Origin: Actinomycetes bacterium
GTDB taxonomy: Bacteria; Actinomycetota; Acidimicrobiia; Acidimicrobiales; Palsa-688
Reading direction: 5' to 3'
Length of the DNA stretch: 9,470 nucleotides
Assembly (NCBI GenBank): GCA_021808425.1
Contig: JAKBBS010000103.1
Coordinates: forward strand, 2,489 to 11,958
The first letter of the stretch is position 1, and the number at the start of each line of letters is the position of its first letter. Positions 6,360-9,470 of the stretch are shown here, piece after piece. The notes under the pieces were generated by a model. That model worked only from the letters and a program-made list of their open reading frames with translations, did not search any database and was not told the origin of the DNA. A program made the position numbers and the translations under genes.

Positions 6360-6365
6360 TATCCT
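6360..6365 (+). promoter_or_regulatory. -10 element positioned for a leaderless regulator transcript
   Basis: TATCCT lies at -12 to -7 relative to the A of the IclR ATG (6372), the exact place of a -10 box if transcription starts at that A. No Shine-Dalgarno sequence lies before the ATG, which fits leaderless translation, common in actinobacteria. The -35 is poor: TTATCG (6336-6341, 18 bp spacer) matches only three bases. Confidence 0.42.
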
Positions 6366-6371
6366 TTCGGT

Positions 6372-7187
6372 ATGCGAAACGCAGTCTCGACAGTCAAGAA
6401 CCACAACCCGTCTTCGGAAGGACCGAAGTACAGGGTCGAGGCCCTCGCCAAAGGTCTAAAAGTCCTAGGTCTTTTCTCTACCACCCGTCCGTCTATGAGA
6501 GTAACCGACATCGCCCGTGAGGCCGGGTACCCAATGCCGACGACTTTCAGATTGGTCACCACCCTCGAACAGGAAGGATTTCTGGAACGAACCCCGGACG
6601 GCAGCGTACGGCCAGGGACCGGTGTTCTCGCGCTCGGCTTCGCCGCGCTGCAGGGCCTTGACTTGCTGCAGACGTCCGCCGTCGAACTCGACCATCTTGC
6701 GAAGGCGACGGGCGGCACGGTCAATCTCGGCGTCCTGACGGGGGATCAGGTGCTGGTCGTAGCGCGGGTGCAGGCGTACCCGACCGCGCTCGCCTCCAAC
6801 ATCCGGGTCGGCTCGACGGTTCCGGCCGTGTTCAGCTCTATCGGCAAGGTGCTCCTGGCGTTCCTATCGGACGACGAGTTCGCGAAGACGATCTCCCGAT
6901 CATCGTTCGCCGGTAACTGGGGACCAAAAGCGGTGCAGTCGATTCCGCTTTTGCGCGCACAGCTAGAGACGGTCCGCGTCGACGACTTCATCGTCCAGGA
7001 GGAGGAGGCGATACCGGGGTTGAGCTCTGTCGCCGGGCCGATCCGGGACGCCAGCGGCGACGTGGTTGCGGGCCTCAACGTAGCTGTCGCGGCGGGCCTT
7101 TACGACAGCGAACGTCTCCTCGCCGAGATCTGCGGACCGGTGGTCGAGTCGTGCCGTGTCATCTCGACCCGCCTCGGCTGGGGCTGA
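6372..7187 (+). CDS. IclR-family transcriptional regulator
   Basis: 271 residues, normal for the family. The winged helix-turn-helix occupies about residues 20-80: EALAKGLKVLGLF is the first helix, VTDIAREAGYPMPTTFRLVTTLEQEGFLER the HTH with its recognition helix near 55-66, and GSVRPGTGVLALG the wing and linker. The C-terminal effector domain shows NIRVGSTVPAVFSSIGKVLLAFL (143-165) and GLSSVAGPIRDASGDVVAGLNVAV (216-239). The form of the first block recalls the PcaR/PobR branch, whose members sense protocatechuate or 4-hydroxybenzoate, but this is a resemblance only. The gene follows the FMN-binding gene by 39 bp on the same strand and has its own apparent promoter. It is the obvious candidate to control the divergent oxygenase/crotonase promoters some 4 kb upstream. 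Its TGA stop lies in the first copy of a 17-bp tandem repeat. Confidence 0.92.
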   Translation: MRNAVSTVKNHNPSSEGPKYRVEALAKGLKVLGLFSTTRPSMRVTDIAREAGYPMPTTFRLVTTLEQEGFLERTPDGSVRPGTGVLALGFAALQGLDLLQTSAVELDHLAKATGGTVNLGVLTGDQVLVVARVQAYPTALASNIRVGSTVPAVFSSIGKVLLAFLSDDEFAKTISRSSFAGNWGPKAVQSIPLLRAQLETVRVDDFIVQEEEAIPGLSSVAGPIRDASGDVVAGLNVAVAAGLYDSERLLAEICGPVVESCRVISTRLGWG

Positions 7188-7236
7188 GCGGGGCCTGGGG
7201 CTGAGCGGGGCCTGGGGCTGTGCGGGGCCTGGGGCT
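7186..7236. repeat. Three tandem copies of a 17-bp GC-rich unit
   Basis: The unit GAGCGGGGCCTGGGGCT occurs at 7186-7202 and 7203-7219 without change and at 7220-7236 with one change (A to T in its second base). A degenerate start (CTGGGGCT, 7178-7185) and a truncated fourth copy (GAGCGG, 7237-7242) flank it. The unit is not a multiple of three and begins inside the IclR stop codon. Variation in copy number would change the purL leader but not the IclR protein. Confidence 0.9.
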
Positions 7237-7260
7237 GAGCGGCCCCCAACTAGTCTGGGG
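7231..7260 (+). promoter_or_regulatory. Two alternative hairpins in the purL leader
   Basis: GGGGC (7231-7235) can pair with GCCCC (7242-7246), with a 6-base loop. CCCCA (7244-7248) can instead pair with TGGGG (7256-7260), with a 7-base loop. Both use the same C-run and so exclude each other. The second would bury the only Shine-Dalgarno-like bases (GGGG 7257-7260), 4 bases before the purL ATG. No T-tract follows either stem, so control of translation is likelier than termination. Prediction only. Confidence 0.35.
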
Positions 7261-7264
7261 CCAA

Positions 7265-9470
7265 ATGGAAAGACACGTCCATCGGTCCCTGGGCTTGAGC
7301 GACGAAGAGGCCGCTTCGATCGAAGCGATCCTAGACCGCCCCGCCAACTATCTAGAGCTTGCCATGTACGCAGTCATGTGGAGTGAGCACTGCTCCTACA
7401 AGTCCAGCAAGGTGCATCTAAGTCGCTTCCCTACGTCGGGGGAGCGGGTCCTTGTCGGTCCGGGCGAAAATGCTGGGGTTATAGACGCAGGCGGAGGCCT
7501 CGCAGTCGCGATCCGCATCGAGAGCCACAACCATCCATCCGCCATTGAGCCGCATCAGGGGGCGGCGACGGGAGTCGGGGGGATCCTTCGAGACATCTTC
7601 ACGATGGGTGCACGCCCGATCGCGATCATGGACCCGCTGCGCTTCGGTCCTCGCAGTGACGCGCGGTCGCGGTGGATCGCAGCCGGAGTCGTGTCAGGCA
7701 TCTCCGGTTACGGGAACTCGGTGGGGGTACCGACCGTGGGCGGGGAACTCGTCTTCGATGATTGTTATGCCGGTAACCCTTTGGTCAACGTGCTCTGCCT
7801 CGGGGTGCTGCCGACGGAGCGCCTGGTGCTGGGCAAGGCGTCAGGACCCGGGAATTTCGCTGTCCTCCTCGGCAGCGCGACCGGGCGGGACGGGATCGGC
7901 GGGGTGAGCGTCCTCGCCTCGGCCGGTTTCACCGACGACGCGGAGTTGGAGGCGAGCAAGCGGCCGAACGTCCAGGTCGGTGACCCTTACGAGGAGAAGC
8001 GCCTGATCGAAGCCTGCCTCGCTCTGCTCGACGAGTCCCTCGTCGTCGGAATCCAGGATCTTGGAGGCGCCGGGCTCACATGCGCCACGAGCGAGACGGC
8101 TTCGCGCGGAGGCGTCGGGATGGACGTAGACGTGACGTCGGTGTTGCGGCGCGAGGCCGGGATGGACGCATGGGAGGTCATGACGAGCGAGAGCCAGGAG
8201 CGGATGCTGGCGATCGTGACGCCGGACAACGTCGACCGGGTGCTCGAAGTGTGCCGCCGCTGGGAGGTGGCGGCATCAGTCGTCGGCAAGGTCACATCCA
8301 CCGGACGCCTGCGCATCCTGGAGGGATGGGACGGGAATGTGCTCGCCGACGTGCCTGCGGCGAGCCTCCACGAGGACGCACCCCTGTACCGACGCCCGAT
8401 GACGCCGCCGGCACCTGTAGCCGTGGAGATCGCCTCATCCGACCTGTCTTGCGCCGACCCCGGGGCCGATCTCGGTCGCCTCATGGTTGACCCGGCGTGG
8501 GTCTACCGCCAGTACGACCATCAGCTGTTCTTGAACACAGTGGTGGCGCCCGGCGCAGACGCAGCACTGCTGCGGCTTTCGGGTCCCGGCGTGCCACGAC
8601 CGGAGCCGGGTGAGCCCTATCGCGCCGTCGCCGTCTCAACCGACGGCAACTCGCGTTGGTGCGCAGTAGACCCAAGGCGCGGAGCGGCACTTCTTGTGGC
8701 CGAATCCGCTCTCAACGTCGCCTGCGTGGGAGCGGAGCCGGTTGCCCTCGTCAACTGCCTCAACTTCGGCAATCCCGAGCACCCCGAAGTGATGTGGCAA
8801 CTCTCCGAGGCGATCGACGGCATGGCGGCCGCCTGCCGGGAGCTGTCGATCCCTGTCATCGGGGGCAACGTAAGCCTCTACAACGAGAGCAGCAATGTCG
8901 ACATCGACCCGACGCCCGTCGTCGGTGTCCTCGGCCTGGTCGAGCGCTTGGAGCGCCGGCCGCCGGTCGCCGAACTGCGCTCAGATGCGAGCATCGTGGT
9001 TGTGGGTGCCCGGGGAGCGGCGTATTCGTTGGCGGGTTCGAAGTGGGCGGTGGAGATCCACGGCCACCGGGGACGGGGCGAAAGCCTCCCTGCGGTGGAC
9101 TTCGACGCGCACCGCAAACTGCTCGGCTTCGTCGGGGCGCTAGTCGGGGATGGTCTCCCGCTCGGTGTCCACGACGTGTCGGAGGGAGGCATCGCGGTCG
9201 CTCTTGCCGAGATGGCCGTCGCATCGGGGTGTGGCTTCGACGTCAAACTCCCTGGAGGCCCGGGCTCCGCGGGGCCGGGCGCTTTAGACCTCTTCGGCGA
9301 GGGACCGTCCAGAGTCGTCCTTTGCGTGGCCGACGGCGACGTCGCGGAGGTCCTTCGCCGGGCGGGCGAGTGCGGTTTGAGCGCCGACGTGGTGGGACGG
9401 TCCGGCGGCGACCGGGTCGTGATACGAGGCGCTTTAGACGTGGATCTCGGTGACCTGACAGCGGCGTGGT
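7265..9470 (+). CDS. purL: Phosphoribosylformylglycinamidine synthase subunit PurL, 3' end cut by the window
   Basis: Open without interruption for 735 codons to the window edge; only a short tail is probably missing. PurL turns formylglycinamide ribonucleotide, ATP and ammonia from PurQ into FGAM, the fourth step of purine synthesis, together with PurS and PurQ in the cytosol. Family blocks in order: MWSEHCSYKSSK (38-49, catalytic H42), ENAGVID (68-74), IESHNHPSAIEPHQGAATG (85-103, ATP/Mg site; H97 replaces the common Tyr), VGGELVFDDCYAGNPLVNV (158-176), IQDLGGAGLTCATSE (263-277), ESQERMLAI (309-317), YRQYDHQLFLNTVV (414-427), GGNVSLYNES (533-542) and HDVSEGGIAVALAEMA (636-651). The ATG at 7265 starts as in actinobacterial homologues (HRSLGLSDEE). 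A GTG at 7220 is in frame but would translate the repeats. The gene is housekeeping and unrelated to its upstream neighbours. Confidence 0.95.
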   Translation, partial: MERHVHRSLGLSDEEAASIEAILDRPANYLELAMYAVMWSEHCSYKSSKVHLSRFPTSGERVLVGPGENAGVIDAGGGLAVAIRIESHNHPSAIEPHQGAATGVGGILRDIFTMGARPIAIMDPLRFGPRSDARSRWIAAGVVSGISGYGNSVGVPTVGGELVFDDCYAGNPLVNVLCLGVLPTERLVLGKASGPGNFAVLLGSATGRDGIGGVSVLASAGFTDDAELEASKRPNVQVGDPYEEKRLIEACLALLDESLVVGIQDLGGAGLTCATSETASRGGVGMDVDVTSVLRREAGMDAWEVMTSESQERMLAIVTPDNVDRVLEVCRRWEVAASVVGKVTSTGRLRILEGWDGNVLADVPAASLHEDAPLYRRPMTPPAPVAVEIASSDLSCADPGADLGRLMVDPAWVYRQYDHQLFLNTVVAPGADAALLRLSGPGVPRPEPGEPYRAVAVSTDGNSRWCAVDPRRGAALLVAESALNVACVGAEPVALVNCLNFGNPEHPEVMWQLSEAIDGMAAACRELSIPVIGGNVSLYNESSNVDIDPTPVVGVLGLVERLERRPPVAELRSDASIVVVGARGAAYSLAGSKWAVEIHGHRGRGESLPAVDFDAHRKLLGFVGALVGDGLPLGVHDVSEGGIAVALAEMAVASGCGFDVKLPGGPGSAGPGALDLFGEGPSRVVLCVADGDVAEVLRRAGECGLSADVVGRSGGDRVVIRGALDVDLGDLTAAW
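7312..7327. repeat. Perfect 16-bp palindrome inside the start of purL
   Basis: CGCTTCGATCGAAGCG reads the same on both strands, with no mismatch and no spacer. It lies about 47 bases after the ATG and encodes part of AASIEAI. It could be an intragenic protein-binding site or chance. Confidence 0.6.

Noticed and set aside
7186..7242. CRISPR array
   Set aside because: The repeats are directly adjacent with no spacers and only 17 bp long.
8656..9453. Plus-strand open frame within purL
   Set aside because: Arg/Gly-rich shadow; the other frame carries all purL motifs over the same bases without a stop.

Overview
The window is GC-rich with GC-ending codons. Its PurL is of the single-chain actinobacterial type, and its IclR regulator and cytochrome-type membrane reductase also look actinobacterial. 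I read it as chromosomal DNA of a high-GC actinobacterium, possibly an uncultured or environmental lineage. TTA leucine codons are rare but occur even in purL, which argues against a Streptomyces-style restriction of that codon. No tRNA, rRNA, CRISPR array or insertion sequence was found.

Layout, left to right. (1) 1-593, + strand: the C-terminal part of a secreted substrate-binding protein of the branched-chain amino acid ABC type. (2) 601-1500, +: a stand-alone double-hotdog protein resembling polyketide-synthase dehydratase domains, with altered active-site motifs. (3) 1541-2290, - strand: an enoyl-CoA hydratase/isomerase that keeps only one of the two classical glutamates. (4) 2291-2438: a divergent control region with overlapping promoter-like elements on both strands. 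(5) 2439-6332, +: a tight run of four genes. These are a lignostilbene-dioxygenase-type carotenoid cleavage oxygenase, a VOC/glyoxalase-fold protein whose start overlaps the previous stop (ATGA), a six-helix cytochrome b/FAD/NAD membrane reductase, and an anchored or secreted FMN-binding protein. (6) 6372-7187, +: an IclR-family regulator with a -10 box placed for leaderless transcription. (7) 7186-7260: a 17-bp tandem repeat and two mutually exclusive hairpins before purL. (8) 7265-9470, +: purL, complete at its N-terminus and cut by the window end after 735 codons.

How the genes may work together (inference): the oxygenase has all four iron-binding histidines plus the Tyr/Lys pair associated with 4-hydroxy-stilbenoid or phenylpropenoid binding. 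An IclR regulator with some resemblance to the PcaR/PobR group, a crotonase, a VOC protein and a solute-binding protein nearby fit uptake and breakdown of a plant- or lignin-derived aromatic. The flavocytochrome and FMN-binding protein look like a transmembrane electron-transfer pair. Why they sit in one apparent operon with an Fe(II) oxygenase is the most open question here. PurL is housekeeping and probably marks the edge of the accessory cluster.
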